Of a stretch of DNA of 64,000 nt, positions 43,555 through 53,702 are shown in pieces. The position numbers were made by a program, and so were the translations under genes. Below the pieces are notes generated by a model. That model searched no databases and was not told the origin of the DNA. It worked only from the letters and a program-made list of their open reading frames with translations. This DNA comes from Pelagibacterium xiamenense (GTDB lineage: Bacteria; Pseudomonadota; Alphaproteobacteria; Rhizobiales; Devosiaceae), in NCBI RefSeq assembly GCF_021166475.1, contig NZ_JAJOYS010000003.1, positions 434,001-498,000 on the forward strand. Reading direction: 5' to 3'. Position 1 is the stretch's first letter, and every line of letters starts with the position of its first letter.

Positions 43555-43697
43555 GGTTGCAGTGATCGCGTAGCCGCTTCACGCATGTTGGCATTGACCT
43601 TGGCAGGCAATGCGCTATTGAAGCGGCAAATGTTGTGGATCGGGGACGCGAAGGCCCCGATACCGCCGCTCCAACTCCGAAAAAATGCCGCTGCCGG

Positions 43698-43714
43698 GCC
43701 CGCACCATGCGGGC
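43698..43714 (+). other. Hairpin in the rimO leader
   Basis: GCCCGCA (43698-43704), loop CCA, TGCGGGC (43708-43714) form a perfect 7-bp stem about 40 bases before the rimO ATG. A TTGACC/TATTGA pair near 43599-43626 upstream is a possible promoter, which would make the hairpin part of the 5' leader. Confidence 0.4.
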
Positions 43715-43754
43715 GGCGCGCCGCATTGCAGAAAAAGGTTGCATAGACGCGATC

Positions 43755-45104
43755 ATGAGCGCGCCGACCGAACAAAACGCCCCCAAGATCGGCCTTGTCA
43801 GCCTCGGCTGCCCCAAGGCGCTGGTCGATTCCGAACGCATCCTCACCACCCTGCGTGCACAGGGCTACAGCTTTTCGCCGTCCTATGAGGGCGCGGATGT
43901 CGTCATCGTCAACACCTGCGGTTTCCTCGACAGCGCCAAGGCCGAAAGCCTCGACGCCATCGGCGAGGCGATTTCCGAGAACGGCAAGGTCATCGTCACC
44001 GGCTGTCTTGGCAATGAAGAAGAGATGATCCGCCAGGCGCATCCGGGAGTCCTCGCGGTTTCAGGCCCGCACCAGTACGAAGCTGTCGTCGGCGCGGTGC
44101 ACGAACACCTGCCGCCCGTCCCAAACGCGTTCGTGGATCTCGTCCCCGAACAGGGCCTGCGCCTCACCCCGCGCCACTACGCCTATCTCAAGATCTCCGA
44201 GGGCTGTAACAACCGCTGCTCGTTCTGCATCATCCCCTCGATCCGCGGCGACCTCGCCTCGCGCCCCATTGCTTCGGTGCTTTACGAAGCCGAGCGCCTG
44301 GTCAAGGCCGGGGTCAAGGAGATCATGGTCATTTCCCAGGATACGAGCGCCTATGGCGTCGATTTGAAATACGCCACCTCCCCCTATCGCGGCCGCCAGA
44401 TCGAGGCGCGCTTCCAGACCCTGGCCGAAGAGCTCGGCAATCTCGGCGTCTGGACGCGCATGCACTATGTCTACCCCTATCCCCACGTCGACAACGTCAT
44501 CCCGCTGATGGCCGAGGGCAGGATACTGCCCTACCTCGACATCCCCTTCCAGCACGCAAGCCCGCAGGTCCTGAAAACCATGCGCCGCCCCGCGAACCAG
44601 GAAAAGACCGCCGACCGCATCCGCAAGTGGCGCGAGGTCTGCCCCGATCTCGCCATCCGCTCGACCTTCATCGTCGGCTTCCCCGGCGAGACCGAGGAAG
44701 ACTTCGAAATGTTGCTCGACTGGGTCCGCGAGACCAGAATCGACCGCGCCGGCGCTTTCCCCTATGAGCCGGTGACCGGCGCCAGGGCCAACGATCTCGG
44801 CCTCGATATCGTCCCCGACGAGCTCAAGGCCGAGCGTTATGGCCGATTGATGGAAGTCCTGCAGGAGGTTTCGACAGAACGGCTCGCCGAAAAGGTCGGG
44901 CGCACCATCGACGTGCTTGTCGACGACGTCGAGCCTGAAGACAACCGCGCCATCGCCCGCAGCCAATGGGATGCGCCCGAAATCGACGGCAACGTCATCG
45001 TCGACGACGCCACCGGCATCAAGCCCGGCGATATGGTTTCGGTCAAAGTCGTCGCCTCGGACGAATACGACCTCTACGCCGTCCCCTCGGACGCCGTGCA
45101 ATGA
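43755..45104 (+). CDS. rimO: Ribosomal protein S12 methylthiotransferase RimO
   Basis: A 449-residue radical-SAM methylthiotransferase that modifies Asp89 of S12. The UPF0004 domain opens [16 protein letters not shown] with conserved Cys residues; the radical-SAM cluster motif is [15 protein letters not shown] near residue 155; a C-terminal TRAM domain ends it. [12 protein letters not shown] and the [15 protein letters not shown] region mark RimO rather than MiaB. ATG 43755 places the first strand near the N-terminus. The stop overlaps folP in ATGA. Confidence 0.95.
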   Translation: MSAPTEQNAPKIGLVSLGCPKALVDSERILTTLRAQGYSFSPSYEGADVVIVNTCGFLDSAKAESLDAIGEAISENGKVIVTGCLGNEEEMIRQAHPGVLAVSGPHQYEAVVGAVHEHLPPVPNAFVDLVPEQGLRLTPRHYAYLKISEGCNNRCSFCIIPSIRGDLASRPIASVLYEAERLVKAGVKEIMVISQDTSAYGVDLKYATSPYRGRQIEARFQTLAEELGNLGVWTRMHYVYPYPHVDNVIPLMAEGRILPYLDIPFQHASPQVLKTMRRPANQEKTADRIRKWREVCPDLAIRSTFIVGFPGETEEDFEMLLDWVRETRIDRAGAFPYEPVTGARANDLGLDIVPDELKAERYGRLMEVLQEVSTERLAEKVGRTIDVLVDDVEPEDNRAIARSQWDAPEIDGNVIVDDATGIKPGDMVSVKVVASDEYDLYAVPSDAVQ

Positions 45105-45955
45105 TCCACAGGCCGTTCGAAGTGCCTATGGGAGCGCAAACGCTCCATCTGGGGCCCACGCCTCTTGTCATGGGCATCTTGAACGTCACCCCCGACAGCT
45201 TTTCCGACGGGGGCGATTTCGTCGACATCGAGGCCGCAGTGAGCCACGCGCGGCATCTCGTGGCCGAAGGTGCCGATATCGTCGACATCGGCGGTGAAAG
45301 CACCCGCCCGGGCTCCGAGGAGGTCTCGGTCCAGGAAGAACTCGACCGCGTCATGCCGGTCCTCGACGCCCTCGCGGCGGCATCCATCGACCGGCCGGTC
45401 TCCATCGACACCTATAAGGCTCTTGTCGCCGACCAGGCCATCCAGGCGGGTGCGACAATGGTCAACGACGTCTGGGGCCTCCAGCGCGACCCCGAGATTG
45501 CCGACGTTGCTGCCCAGTACGGCGTCCCTGTCGTCGCCATGCATTGGGACACCGGGCGCGATCGCGAAGCCGATATCATCTCCGAGATGACCCGCTGGTT
45601 CACCCGCTCTATCGAGATCGCGCTGGGGGCCGGCGTCGCGCCGAACAAGATCGTCCTCGACCCCGGCTTTGGTTTCGGCAAGACATTCAAAGAAAACTAC
45701 ATCCTCCTGAATCGACTTCACGAATTGCACGCGCTGGGTTTCCCGCTCCTCATCGGCACGTCACGCAAATCCATGCTCGGCAAGCTGCTCGACGTGCCAC
45801 CAAAGGAGCGCGTCGCCGCGACAGTCGCGACCTCCGTCATCGCCTATCAGCAGGGCGGGCACATTTTCCGTGTGCACGACATAAGGGAGAACCGCGACGG
45901 CTTGCGCGTTGCACAGGCAACGCTCTATGGTCCGCCAGCCGGGGCGGAGGACTAG
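45101..45955 (+). CDS. folP: Dihydropteroate synthase
   Basis: A 284-residue DHPS that joins p-aminobenzoate to the pterin pyrophosphate, the step blocked by sulfonamides. Motifs: [15 protein letters not shown] near residue 26, GGESTRPGS near 65, [15 protein letters not shown] near 190 and GTSRKSMLG near 220, with RVHD near the C-terminus. ATG 45101 overlaps the rimO stop; ATG 45128 is a possible later start. A normal chromosomal enzyme, not a sul-type resistance copy. Confidence 0.95.
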   Translation: MIHRPFEVPMGAQTLHLGPTPLVMGILNVTPDSFSDGGDFVDIEAAVSHARHLVAEGADIVDIGGESTRPGSEEVSVQEELDRVMPVLDALAAASIDRPVSIDTYKALVADQAIQAGATMVNDVWGLQRDPEIADVAAQYGVPVVAMHWDTGRDREADIISEMTRWFTRSIEIALGAGVAPNKIVLDPGFGFGKTFKENYILLNRLHELHALGFPLLIGTSRKSMLGKLLDVPPKERVAATVATSVIAYQQGGHIFRVHDIRENRDGLRVAQATLYGPPAGAED

Positions 45956-45961
45956 ACTGAA

Positions 45962-46351
45962 ATGAGCGATTCTTTTGCCGATCGCGACCGCATCGTTCTC
46001 GCGGGTCTGGCGTTTTATGGCTATCACGGGATTATGCCCGAGGAGAGCAAGCTCGGTCAGCGCTTTCGCGTCGACCTCGAAATCGGTTTCGACATGACCG
46101 AAGCGGGACGCACCGACGAAGTCGAGGCCACTGTATCGTATGCAGATATCTACAATCTCATCGAAAAAGCGTTCAGCGAAAAGCGCTTCAAGCTCATTGA
46201 AGCTCTCGGCTATCACCTGATCGCGCGGCTGTTTGAGACCTTCGAGCGGATCGAATGGGTACGCGTGCGCGTCCGCAAACCCGAGGCCCCGCTGCCGATC
46301 GTCGCCGGCGAAGCCGCCATCGAAATCCTCCGGCGAAAGGAAGATATCTGA
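45962..46351 (+). CDS. folB: Dihydroneopterin aldolase
   Basis: A 129-residue DHNA that produces 6-hydroxymethyl-dihydropterin. Conserved features are LAGLAFYGYHGIMPEE at the N-terminus with the catalytic Tyr/His region, VSYADIYNLIEKAF, the substrate-binding Glu in FKLIEALGYHLIARLF and the Lys of VRVRKPEAPL (family catalytic Lys). It lies 6 bases after folP and its TGATG overlaps the folK start. Confidence 0.95.
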   Translation: MSDSFADRDRIVLAGLAFYGYHGIMPEESKLGQRFRVDLEIGFDMTEAGRTDEVEATVSYADIYNLIEKAFSEKRFKLIEALGYHLIARLFETFERIEWVRVRVRKPEAPLPIVAGEAAIEILRRKEDI

Positions 46352-46785
46352 TGGCGACGGCGATTCTGGCGCTGGGCGCTAATATCGGGGACCCCGCCTA
46401 CCAGATCGAACAGGCTATCGCCGCCATTGCCGCCAACCCGGCCATCAAGCTCGTCAAGGCGTCGACCGTTATCCTCACTCCGCCCTGGGGCAAGACCGAC
46501 CAGAACGACTTCCACAACGCCGCTATCGCCATCGAAACCAGCCTCTCTCCCGAAGCGCTTCTTGAGGTGTGCCTCACCATCGAGGAATCGCTGGGGCGCA
46601 TCCGCGTCGAAAAATGGGGGCCCCGTCTCATCGACATCGACCTGATCGCCTACAACCGCCTCGAACTCGAAACCGAGACCCTCACCATCCCCCACCCTCA
46701 CGCCCACGAACGTGGCTTCGTTCTTGACCCTGTGCGCGAGATTGCTCCGGACGTGGCGCAATGGCTGGTGGAGCGGAAGCGATAA
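46351..46785 (+). CDS. folK: Hydroxymethyldihydropterin pyrophosphokinase (HPPK)
   Basis: A 144-residue HPPK that pyrophosphorylates the pterin for FolP. The N-terminus ILALGANIGDPAYQIEQA, KTDQNDFHNAAIAIETSL in the middle, and GPRLIDIDLIAYNRLE with the metal-binding Asp pair, followed by PHPHAHERGFVLDPVREIAP. The start ATG 46351 shares a base with the folB stop. Completes the folP-folB-folK set. Confidence 0.95.
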   Translation: MATAILALGANIGDPAYQIEQAIAAIAANPAIKLVKASTVILTPPWGKTDQNDFHNAAIAIETSLSPEALLEVCLTIEESLGRIRVEKWGPRLIDIDLIAYNRLELETETLTIPHPHAHERGFVLDPVREIAPDVAQWLVERKR

Positions 46786-47565
46786 TCAGGTGGCCTTGAG
46801 CCACCCGATCACATTGACCGCCGCATCGAACTCGACCCGCCGCTTCTTCCGGCGCTCGGACGCCTCGTAGTCCTCGCCCCAGTTGGAAATCTGGTAGTCC
46901 TCGTCCACATGCGCCGCCGTCCACGCCTCCTCGGGGTCCACAAGCCCCGCATAAAGAGCAATCGCCAGCACTCCGGATCCCATGATCCCCGTCACCGAAA
47001 CCAGCGCCGTCGCCGTCAGATGATCCACCCCGGCGATCGCCGCTTCGAGCCTTTCGAGGGTCTCCGCCGACTGCTCTTTATGCAGGATCCCCACCGTCGG
47101 CTCGAACGCCACCGAAAAATGCCGAGCGACCCGCACCAGCGCGTCGTCCCACACTTCTTCCTGCCGCGCGACGAGCTCGCGCGGACTATCGGCGCGGTAA
47201 AGCAGAAGATCGCTGCCGCAGAATTTGACGACCTCTGCCACCAGTGCATCCCGCGCCCCGGCGCCGCCCTCGATCCCCGAATTGATCAACCGCACATGCG
47301 GCATCAGGTCGGGATCGACGAATTCCCCCTGCCCGTGCCACTCACTCGCCATCCGCTGGGCCAGCTCGAGATGAGGTACGACGACAGGAACCTTGGTTGG
47401 CGTCCGCGTCTGGCGCCCGTCGAGCGTAACGACATATCCACCCTCGACCGGAGCCACGCCGACATCTTTGTAGAACCGCTTGGGTAATTCCCGCTGCACA
47501 TGTTTTTGCGCGCGCCCGTACCCGTCATCGCGATGCGACAGCGCGTCTTCGAGAAATTCCCGCAT
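46786..47565 (-). CDS. ATP12 family chaperone protein
   Basis: A 259-residue ATP12 protein. The mitochondrial member assembles F1-ATPase alpha subunit; bacterial members are assumed to have a related role. Family features: LPKRFYKDVGVAPVEGGYVVTLDGRQTRTPTK, MASEWHGQGEFVDPDLMP and DLLLYRADSPRELVARQEEVWD. The start overlaps the HAD gene stop by 1 base (TGATG). It is convergent with folK, adjacent stop to stop. Confidence 0.92.
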   Translation of the reverse strand: MREFLEDALSHRDDGYGRAQKHVQRELPKRFYKDVGVAPVEGGYVVTLDGRQTRTPTKVPVVVPHLELAQRMASEWHGQGEFVDPDLMPHVRLINSGIEGGAGARDALVAEVVKFCGSDLLLYRADSPRELVARQEEVWDDALVRVARHFSVAFEPTVGILHKEQSAETLERLEAAIAGVDHLTATALVSVTGIMGSGVLAIALYAGLVDPEEAWTAAHVDEDYQISNWGEDYEASERRKKRRVEFDAAVNVIGWLKAT

Positions 47566-48233
47566 CAGGCAAGCACCTCATCGATTGCTTCATTGAGGTC
47601 ATCGTAATTCGTGACGATCATATCGGCCCCGGCGCCCTCGAGTGCAACCCGCGCGTGATAACCCCATGTAACGCCGATCGTTTTCGCCCCCGCAGCGCGA
47701 CCGAGCTCCATATCGAACGTCGTATCGCCAATCATCACCGTACGCTCAGGATGAATCCCCGTTTCCGCACACGCGCGCAGCACCATTCCAGGGTGCGGCT
47801 TTGAGGGATTATGGTCCGGCGTCTGAAGCGTAACGAAATGATCCGCCATCCCATGCAGCGCCAAGATCCGGTTAACCCCTTGTAATCCCTTGCCTGTTGC
47901 GATCCCCAGAAGCGACGCCTCCTGCGCCTTGAGCGCCAGCACAGCCTCCATCGCACCCGCATAAAGCGGCTCATGCCGCCCGCCCTCAGCCAGCATCGCC
48001 CGATAGTGCCCCCGATACGTCTCCGCCATCGCAGCACCGGTCTCGGGGTCGCATTTGGCCAGATTCATCATCGCAACTTCCAGCGATAACCCTATGACCG
48101 AATTACTCATTTCCCGCGTCGGCACATCCAGCCCATGCGAGAGAAACGTCGATGCCATATGCTCGGCGATGATCGACCCGGAATCGATCAAAGTGCCATC
48201 CATATCGAACATTATGAGCCGCGGATCGGACAT
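47565..48233 (-). CDS. HAD superfamily phosphatase (Gph-like)
   Basis: A 222-residue HAD hydrolase: motif I IMFDMDGTLIDSGS near residue 10, the Lys of PSKPHPGMVL, and motif IV GDTTFDMELGRAAGAKTIGVTWGYHA. The alpha-helical cap places it with phosphoglycolate phosphatase-like enzymes; it could also act on a pseudouridine or sugar phosphate. ATG 48233 shares bases with the upstream stop; a GTG one codon earlier is in frame. Third gene of the rarA-rluC-HAD-ATP12 run. Confidence 0.9.
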   Translation of the reverse strand: MSDPRLIMFDMDGTLIDSGSIIAEHMASTFLSHGLDVPTREMSNSVIGLSLEVAMMNLAKCDPETGAAMAETYRGHYRAMLAEGGRHEPLYAGAMEAVLALKAQEASLLGIATGKGLQGVNRILALHGMADHFVTLQTPDHNPSKPHPGMVLRACAETGIHPERTVMIGDTTFDMELGRAAGAKTIGVTWGYHARVALEGAGADMIVTNYDDLNEAIDEVLA

Positions 48234-49231
48234 CACGCATCCTCCGGATCGGCGCCCTGCGCATCGTACCGATCGGCATCGAAGCCTAAGAGATCAAAGG
48301 TTTTTTTCATGTGCTCGGGCAACGAAGCCGTTACATCGAGCCGCTTGCCGTTCCGCAACGGCAGCGATAGCCGCCGGGCATGCAGATGCAGCCCCTCTCC
48401 CAGATCCTCGGGCCGCTCCCAGTTCCAGTTATCGAGGTTGAAGTACCGCGGATCGTCGAGGATCGGTGTCCCCAACTCCATCATGTGCACCCGCAACTGA
48501 TGCGTCCGCCCGGTCACAGGCTTGAGCGTCACCCAGGAAAACCGGTTCGCAGCGCTATCGGTCACCGAATAATAGCTCGTCGAATGCTGCGCACCCTCGG
48601 TGCCGTTCTCAACGACGATCATCTGCTCCCCGTCCCGCGTCGCCTGCTTGGCGAGAAAGCACGAAATCCGCCCCTGCCGTGGCGTCGGCGCGCCCACGAC
48701 GACCGCCCAGTAGATCTTGCGCGCCGAGCGCGACCGGAACACGGAGCCGAAATGGCTCGCCGCTGCCCGCGTCTTGGCAACCAGAAGGCACCCCGACGTA
48801 TCCCGGTCCAGCCGATGGACCAGCCGCGGCGCCTCGCCCTTCTTGTTGGGCAGGCTCTGCAGCATCCCGTCGATATGCCGCTTGGTCCCGGACCCGCCCT
48901 GCACGGCAAGCCCGTGAGGCTTGTTGAAGACGTAGACCTCGTCATCCTCATAAAGGATCAGGCCGCGCAGAAACGCAGCGTCCTTGGGGTTGATCTTCGG
49001 CCCGCTGGTTTTGGGTGCATCGAGATCGCCCAACGGAGGGACGCGCACCACCTGCCCCGCCGAAAGCCGCGTATTGGTCTGCACCCGCCCGCTATCGACC
49101 CGTACCTGTCCGCTGCGCAGCAGCTTCTGCAGCCGGCCAAAACTCAGCCCCGAAAAATGGACGGAAAACCACCGGTCCAGCCGCATGCCGTCTTCGTCGC
49201 GCGCCACTTCGCGCAATTGTACGCCGCTCAT
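48233..49231 (-). CDS. RluA family pseudouridine synthase (RluC-like)
   Basis: A 332-residue enzyme with an N-terminal S4 RNA-binding domain (MRLDRWFSVHFSGLSFGRLQKLLRSGQVRVDS, residues 16-47) and a catalytic domain with HRLDRDTSGCLLVAKT, which holds the catalytic Asp near residue 145, and LKPVTGRTHQLRVHM. RluC/RluD-type enzymes make pseudouridine in 23S rRNA. I favour RluC on length and S4 presence, but the exact site cannot be fixed. It overlaps the HAD gene by one base. Confidence 0.92.
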   Translation of the reverse strand: MSGVQLREVARDEDGMRLDRWFSVHFSGLSFGRLQKLLRSGQVRVDSGRVQTNTRLSAGQVVRVPPLGDLDAPKTSGPKINPKDAAFLRGLILYEDDEVYVFNKPHGLAVQGGSGTKRHIDGMLQSLPNKKGEAPRLVHRLDRDTSGCLLVAKTRAAASHFGSVFRSRSARKIYWAVVVGAPTPRQGRISCFLAKQATRDGEQMIVVENGTEGAQHSTSYYSVTDSAANRFSWVTLKPVTGRTHQLRVHMMELGTPILDDPRYFNLDNWNWERPEDLGEGLHLHARRLSLPLRNGKRLDVTASLPEHMKKTFDLLGFDADRYDAQGADPEDA

Positions 49232-49295
49232 AAATCTACCCTCTTGGGCCCAGCCCCGCTTGCTGGCGCCCTTCTAGCGCGAAACGCGCCCCGCG

Positions 49296-50627
49296 TCACA
49301 TCCCGCTTTCGCGTTTGGTGGCCCGAAGCTTTGCGAAATAGTCCATCCGCTTCCGGATTTCCCGCTCGAACCCGCGCTCGACCGGCTGATAGAAGTTCTG
49401 CCGCCCGATCTTCGCGGGAAAATACTCCTGCCCCGAAAACCCCTCCGGCGTATCGTGGTCGTAGATATAGCCCTCGCCATACCCCTCGGATTTCATGAGT
49501 TTTGTCGGCGCGTTCAGGATCGTCATCGGCGGCGTCGGCGATCCGGTCTTCTTGGCAAGCGCCAGCGCATTATTGTACGCCACCTCGATCGCATTCGACT
49601 TCGGCGCTGTCGCGAGATAAACCACGGCCTCCGCCAACGCCAGTTCGCCCTCAGGAGAGCCCAGCATGTGATAGGCATCCTTCGCCGCAACCGCCAGCGG
49701 CAGGGCCTGCGGATCGGCCATCCCGACATCTTCGGCCGCGATGCGAATGAGCCGCCGCGCCAGATACATCGGGTCCTCGCCCGCATCGATCATGCGCGCG
49801 AAATAATAAAGCGCCGCGTCCGGGTCCGACCCCCGCACCGTCTTGTGCAGCGCCGAAATCAGGTTGTAGTGCCCATCCTGCGACTTGTCATAAATCGGCG
49901 CCCTGCGCTGTACGAGCTTCGTCAGCGCCTCATGATCGAGCACATCGTCCGCCCCCGTAACGGCGTATATCTCCTCGACCAGCCCCAAAAGGGCGCGCCC
50001 ATCCCCGTCGGCGAGAGACATCAGCGTCTCGCGCGCCGTTTCGTCGACCGGCAGGTCCCTGCCCATCTCTGCCTCGGCCCGGCCGATCAGCGCCAGAAGA
50101 TCGTCGCGATTGAGACTCTCGAAACGCAAGACCTGCGCCCGCGACATCAAGGCCGCATTGAGTTCGAAACTCGGGTTCTCCGTCGTCGCACCAACGAGCA
50201 CGACCGTCCCGTCCTCCATCACCGGCAGAAAGCTGTCCTGCTGCGCCCGGTTGAACCGGTGAATTTCATCGACGAACAACAGCGTCCTCTGCCCGGCCCG
50301 CCGCGCAGTCCGCGCGGTTTCGAAGACCTTCTTGAGGTCGGCTACGCCCGAAAAGATCGCCGATATCTGCTCGAACCTGTACCCGGCGGCATCCGCCAGC
50401 AGCCGTGCGACCGTCGTCTTGCCGGTACCCGGCGGTCCCCACAGGATGAGCGACCCCAGCCGCCCCGACGCCAGCATCCGGCGCAGCGTCGCGTCGTCGC
50501 CCAGGATGTGGGCCTGCCCGATCACATCTTCGAGCGATTTCGGCCGCAGCTTGTCGGCAAGCGGACGGTCCCCGTCGATCTCCTCACGGCGGGACGACGG
50601 GATGTCGTCTGGAAACAGATCAGTCAT
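49296..50627 (-). CDS. rarA: Replication-associated recombination protein A (MgsA/RarA)
   Basis: A 443-residue AAA+ clamp-loader-like protein that acts at stalled forks. Walker A is LWGPPGTGKTTVARLLA near residue 62; Walker B is LLFVDEIHRFNRAQQD near 117, with sensor element VLVGATTENPSFELNAAL. The C-terminal region has the MDYF-ending and the YNNALALAKKTGS family segments. It precedes the rluC-like gene by 64 bases. The upstream end overlaps a doubtful 60-codon ORF. Confidence 0.95.
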   Translation of the reverse strand: MTDLFPDDIPSSRREEIDGDRPLADKLRPKSLEDVIGQAHILGDDATLRRMLASGRLGSLILWGPPGTGKTTVARLLADAAGYRFEQISAIFSGVADLKKVFETARTARRAGQRTLLFVDEIHRFNRAQQDSFLPVMEDGTVVLVGATTENPSFELNAALMSRAQVLRFESLNRDDLLALIGRAEAEMGRDLPVDETARETLMSLADGDGRALLGLVEEIYAVTGADDVLDHEALTKLVQRRAPIYDKSQDGHYNLISALHKTVRGSDPDAALYYFARMIDAGEDPMYLARRLIRIAAEDVGMADPQALPLAVAAKDAYHMLGSPEGELALAEAVVYLATAPKSNAIEVAYNNALALAKKTGSPTPPMTILNAPTKLMKSEGYGEGYIYDHDTPEGFSGQEYFPAKIGRQNFYQPVERGFEREIRKRMDYFAKLRATKRESGM

Positions 50628-50847
50628 CAGTCACTCTTGAAGGAACGGGTGGCCCGCTGCAACACCATCGGCCGGTCTGTGCGAGCCTTGCCTGTCACGG
50701 ATTCGAACGTTTCAATATCACGAATTTCAATCCCGTTCAGTGCCGGCAACGCCGCAGCGCCTTTGCATCTGAACCTTGGATTTGACAGGATTGGGACATG
50801 GTGATGCACAGAATCGTCATCAAGCTTCTCTAGTCAGAAAATGGCCA

Positions 50848-50876
50848 TTGCGAAGGGAGGCAATGCGCCCTATAAG
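50848..50876 (+). promoter_or_regulatory. Putative promoter of the ornithine/lysine decarboxylase gene
   Basis: TTGCGA (50848-50853), a 17-base spacer and TATAAG (50871-50876), about 36 bases before the ATG at 50913. Confidence 0.5.
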
Positions 50877-50912
50877 CCCGCGCTTTCAACTTCTCTGATG
50901 AGGGTCCCGTGA

Positions 50913-52064
50913 ATGGACATTGCAGCGCAGCGCGCCTACGCCAACACCGCCGAGCTGATTACGACTGAGGAACCGGATTATCCCAGTTTCCTGTTCTCCG
51001 AGCGTATTCTCGTCGACACAATCCGGACGTTTCAGTCCAACTTTGACGGCCTGTTGACCTATGCGGTCAAGGCCAACCCGTCGCACCATATTCTTGAGAT
51101 CATGCACCGCGAAGGCCTCAAGGCGTTCGATGTCGCTTCGAATCGCGAAATGGCGATGATCGAGGAATACGCCCCCGGCGCTGCCCTGCACTACAACAAT
51201 CCCATCAAGTCCCGCCGCGAAATCCAGCGCGCCTATGAAGAACACGGCGTGCGGTCCTTTACGATCGACCACGTGGCCCAGCTCGACCAGCTCGCGGCCG
51301 TTATTCCGCCGACCGAAGACGTCGAAGTGACTGTCCGCTTCAAGGCAGGCAAGGCGCTCAAGTCCTATGATTTCGGCACCAAGTTCGGCGTCATGGAAGA
51401 AGGCGCCGTCGCCATCTGCACCCTTGCCAAGGCGATGGGCTATTCAACGTCCCTGTGCTTCCACGTCGGCAGCCAGTGTGAGGAAGCTTATGCCTACGAA
51501 CGCCACATCGCGGCCGCGGGCCGCATCGCCCAGCAGGCCGGCATCGAGCTCAAGCGCCTTAACGTCGGTGGCGGCTTTCCCGCCACGTACCCTTCGAGTT
51601 CCGCACCGCCGCTCGAAGTCTATTTCGAAACCATCAAGACTGCCGTTGCCGACACCTTCGGCTCAAGCAGTCCTCAGTTGATCGCCGAGCCGGGCCGCGG
51701 CCTCGTCACCGCATCCACCTCCCTGCTCCTTCGCGTCAAACACCAGCGCGGCGAGCAGTCAGTCTATCTCAACGACGGCGTCTACGGCTCGCTGATGGAG
51801 GCTATGATCCTCGAGTTCATGCCCCCGCTGCGCGTCTGGCGGGGGGACAAGATCCTCACGGGCGAAAGCTGGACCTTCACCATCTTCGGGCCCACCTGCG
51901 ATAGCTGGGACATGATGCCCCAGAAGTTCGTGCTGCCAGAATCCATCACTGAGGACGACTACATCGAGTTCGGCCTCATGGGGGCCTATACCCAGGCTTC
52001 CCTCACCCCATTCAACGGCTTCGACCGCCGCGATCTTTACCGGGTGGACGATATCCTCGTCTGA
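50913..52064 (+). CDS. Ornithine/lysine decarboxylase, alanine-racemase fold
   Basis: A 383-residue fold-III PLP decarboxylase. The PLP Lys is in LTYAVKANPS near residue 52, the second site motif GPTCDSWDMMP near residue 330 holds the active Cys, and GGGFPATYP and AEPGRGL are also typical. It should make putrescine or cadaverine. Alphaproteobacterial members act on ornithine and lysine alike, so specificity is open. Monocistronic, bounded by its promoter and a strong terminator. Confidence 0.93.
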   Translation: MDIAAQRAYANTAELITTEEPDYPSFLFSERILVDTIRTFQSNFDGLLTYAVKANPSHHILEIMHREGLKAFDVASNREMAMIEEYAPGAALHYNNPIKSRREIQRAYEEHGVRSFTIDHVAQLDQLAAVIPPTEDVEVTVRFKAGKALKSYDFGTKFGVMEEGAVAICTLAKAMGYSTSLCFHVGSQCEEAYAYERHIAAAGRIAQQAGIELKRLNVGGGFPATYPSSSAPPLEVYFETIKTAVADTFGSSSPQLIAEPGRGLVTASTSLLLRVKHQRGEQSVYLNDGVYGSLMEAMILEFMPPLRVWRGDKILTGESWTFTIFGPTCDSWDMMPQKFVLPESITEDDYIEFGLMGAYTQASLTPFNGFDRRDLYRVDDILV

Positions 52065-52075
52065 TCCTTAAAACG

Positions 52076-52105
52076 AAAAAGGCCCGGATCGCTCCGGGCC
52101 TTTTT
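52076..52105. terminator. Bidirectional rho-independent terminator between odc and rplQ
   Basis: AAAAAGGCCCGGA (52076-52088), loop TCGC, TCCGGGCCTTTTT (52093-52105). A perfect stem with A/T runs on both sides can end the decarboxylase transcript on plus and the whole ribosomal operon on minus. Confidence 0.93.
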
Positions 52106-52127
52106 ATTCTGGATGGACCGAAATGGC

Positions 52128-52553
52128 TTACGCCGCTTCGCTCTCCTCGCCGCCCTGTTCGGCGGTTGGGCCCGAATCCTTGCCGCGCGCTTCAACGTCG
52201 CGGTCGACAAACTCGATCACAGCCATCGGCGCATTATCGCCGTGCCGGAAGCCGGCCTTGAGGACGCGGGTGTAGCCGCCGTTGCGGTCCTTGTAACGCG
52301 GACCGAGAACCTCAAAGAGCTTCTTTGCCATCGCTTCGTCGCCGATCTGTGCAACCGCCTGGCGGCGCGCATGCAGGTCGCCGCGCTTGCCCAGCGTGAT
52401 GAGCTTTTCGACGATCGGCCGCAGATCCTTCGCCTTTGGAAGGGTCGTGACGATCTGTTCGTGCTTGATAAGGGCCGCGGACATGTTCTTGAACATCGCC
52501 TTGCGATGCGAAGAGGTCCGGTTCAGTTTGCGGCCGGATTTACCGTGGCGCAT
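52128..52553 (-). CDS. rplQ: 50S ribosomal protein L17
   Basis: A 141-residue L17: [19 protein letters not shown] at the N-terminus (residues 2-20), [26 protein letters not shown], and [18 protein letters not shown]. Longer than E. coli L17 by an acidic tail ([14 protein letters not shown]). It is the last gene of the ribosomal cluster, close to the terminator. Confidence 0.97.
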   Translation of the reverse strand: MRHGKSGRKLNRTSSHRKAMFKNMSAALIKHEQIVTTLPKAKDLRPIVEKLITLGKRGDLHARRQAVAQIGDEAMAKKLFEVLGPRYKDRNGGYTRVLKAGFRHGDNAPMAVIEFVDRDVEARGKDSGPTAEQGGEESEAA

Positions 52554-52587
52554 GGTACTCTCCTAGTAGCTTTCAGCCCGCGGAAGA

Positions 52588-53604
52588 TCAGTAATGATCT
52601 TCGTAACGCTTGGCGAGGTCTTCGATATTTTCAGGCGGCCAGTTGGCAACATCCATCCCGAGATGGAGGCCCATCTGAGCCAGAACTTCCTTGATCTCGT
52701 TGAGCGACTTGCGCCCGAAGTTCGGCGTGCGGAGCATTTCCGCTTCCGTCTTCTGAATGAGATCGCCGATATAGACAATGTTGTCGTTCTTGAGGCAATT
52801 GGCCGAACGCACAGAGAGTTCGAGCTCGTCCACCTTCTTGAGCAGCGCAGGGTTGAATGCAAGCTCGGGTGTGGCTTCTTCGGCCTTTTCCTTGGTCGGC
52901 TCTTCGAAGTTGACGAAGACCGAAAGCTGGTCCTGAACGATGCGAGCCGCAAACGCGAGCGCATCTTCCGGAGTCACCGAGCCGTTCGTTTCGATCTGCA
53001 CGGTCAGCTTGTCGAAGTCGAGGTTCTGGCCCTCACGGGTCTTCTCGACCTTATAGGAAACCCGCTTGACCGGCGAGAACAGCGCATCGACGGCGATATA
53101 GCCGATCGGCGCGTCTTCGGGACGGTTGCGGTCGGCGGGAACATAGCCCTTGCCGGTATTGACCGTGAACTCGATGTTGATCTCGGCGCCGTCATCGAGA
53201 TGGCAGATCACGAGGTCCGGGTTCAAAACCTCGATATCGCCCGTCGTCTTGATATCTCCGGCGGTCACCGCACCGGGACCCTGCTTGGAAAGCGTCAAGC
53301 GCTTGGGGCCTTCCTCGGCCATCTTGATCGCGATTTCCTTGACGTTGAGCACGAGATCGGTAACGTCCTCGCGCACGCCCGGGATCGACGAGAATTCGTG
53401 CAGCACACCGTCGATCTGAATCGCGGTGATCGCAGCGCCCTGCAGCGAAGACAGCAGAACGCGGCGCAGCGTGTTGCCAAGGGTCAGGCCATAGCCGCGC
53501 TCAAGCGGCTCGGCGACCACGGAGGCCACGCGCGCGGCATCGCTGCCCGGAACAACGTCCAGCTTGGTCGGCTTGATCAATTCTTGCCAGTTTTTCTGGA
53601 TCAT
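52588..53604 (-). CDS. rpoA: RNA polymerase alpha subunit
   Basis: A 338-residue alpha subunit. The NTD that dimerises and nucleates assembly spans residues 1-235 ([23 protein letters not shown] near 35-57); the CTD contains [21 protein letters not shown], the DNA- and activator-binding surface. I start at ATG 53604 (MIQKNW), as in other alphaproteobacteria; the ATG 4 codons earlier would leave almost no space after the AAAGGA site. Confidence 0.97.
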   Translation of the reverse strand: MIQKNWQELIKPTKLDVVPGSDAARVASVVAEPLERGYGLTLGNTLRRVLLSSLQGAAITAIQIDGVLHEFSSIPGVREDVTDLVLNVKEIAIKMAEEGPKRLTLSKQGPGAVTAGDIKTTGDIEVLNPDLVICHLDDGAEINIEFTVNTGKGYVPADRNRPEDAPIGYIAVDALFSPVKRVSYKVEKTREGQNLDFDKLTVQIETNGSVTPEDALAFAARIVQDQLSVFVNFEEPTKEKAEEATPELAFNPALLKKVDELELSVRSANCLKNDNIVYIGDLIQKTEAEMLRTPNFGRKSLNEIKEVLAQMGLHLGMDVANWPPENIEDLAKRYEDHY

Positions 53605-53668
53605 CACGTTGAACATCCTTTCAAAAGTGCGGCCCTGCCCCGGCCGCCATGCCGCAAACCGAAACGAA

Positions 53669-53692
53669 CCCTCGCTTCTTCATAAGCGAGGG
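53669..53692 (-). terminator. Hairpin between rpsK and rpoA (attenuator-like)
   Basis: CCCTCGCTT (53669-53677), 6-base loop, AAGCGAGGG (53684-53692) make a perfect 9-bp stem just after the rpsK stop. On the minus strand it is followed by a T-rich but interrupted stretch. It may partly terminate, or protect the rpsMK 3' end after processing. Confidence 0.55.
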
Positions 53693-53702
53693 CCCGGTCA
53701 CA

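Noticed and set aside
50627-50809. 60-codon ORF overlapping the rarA start by one base
   Set aside because: The overlap is suggestive, but it has no good ribosome site and no family resemblance; possibly a remnant or chance.
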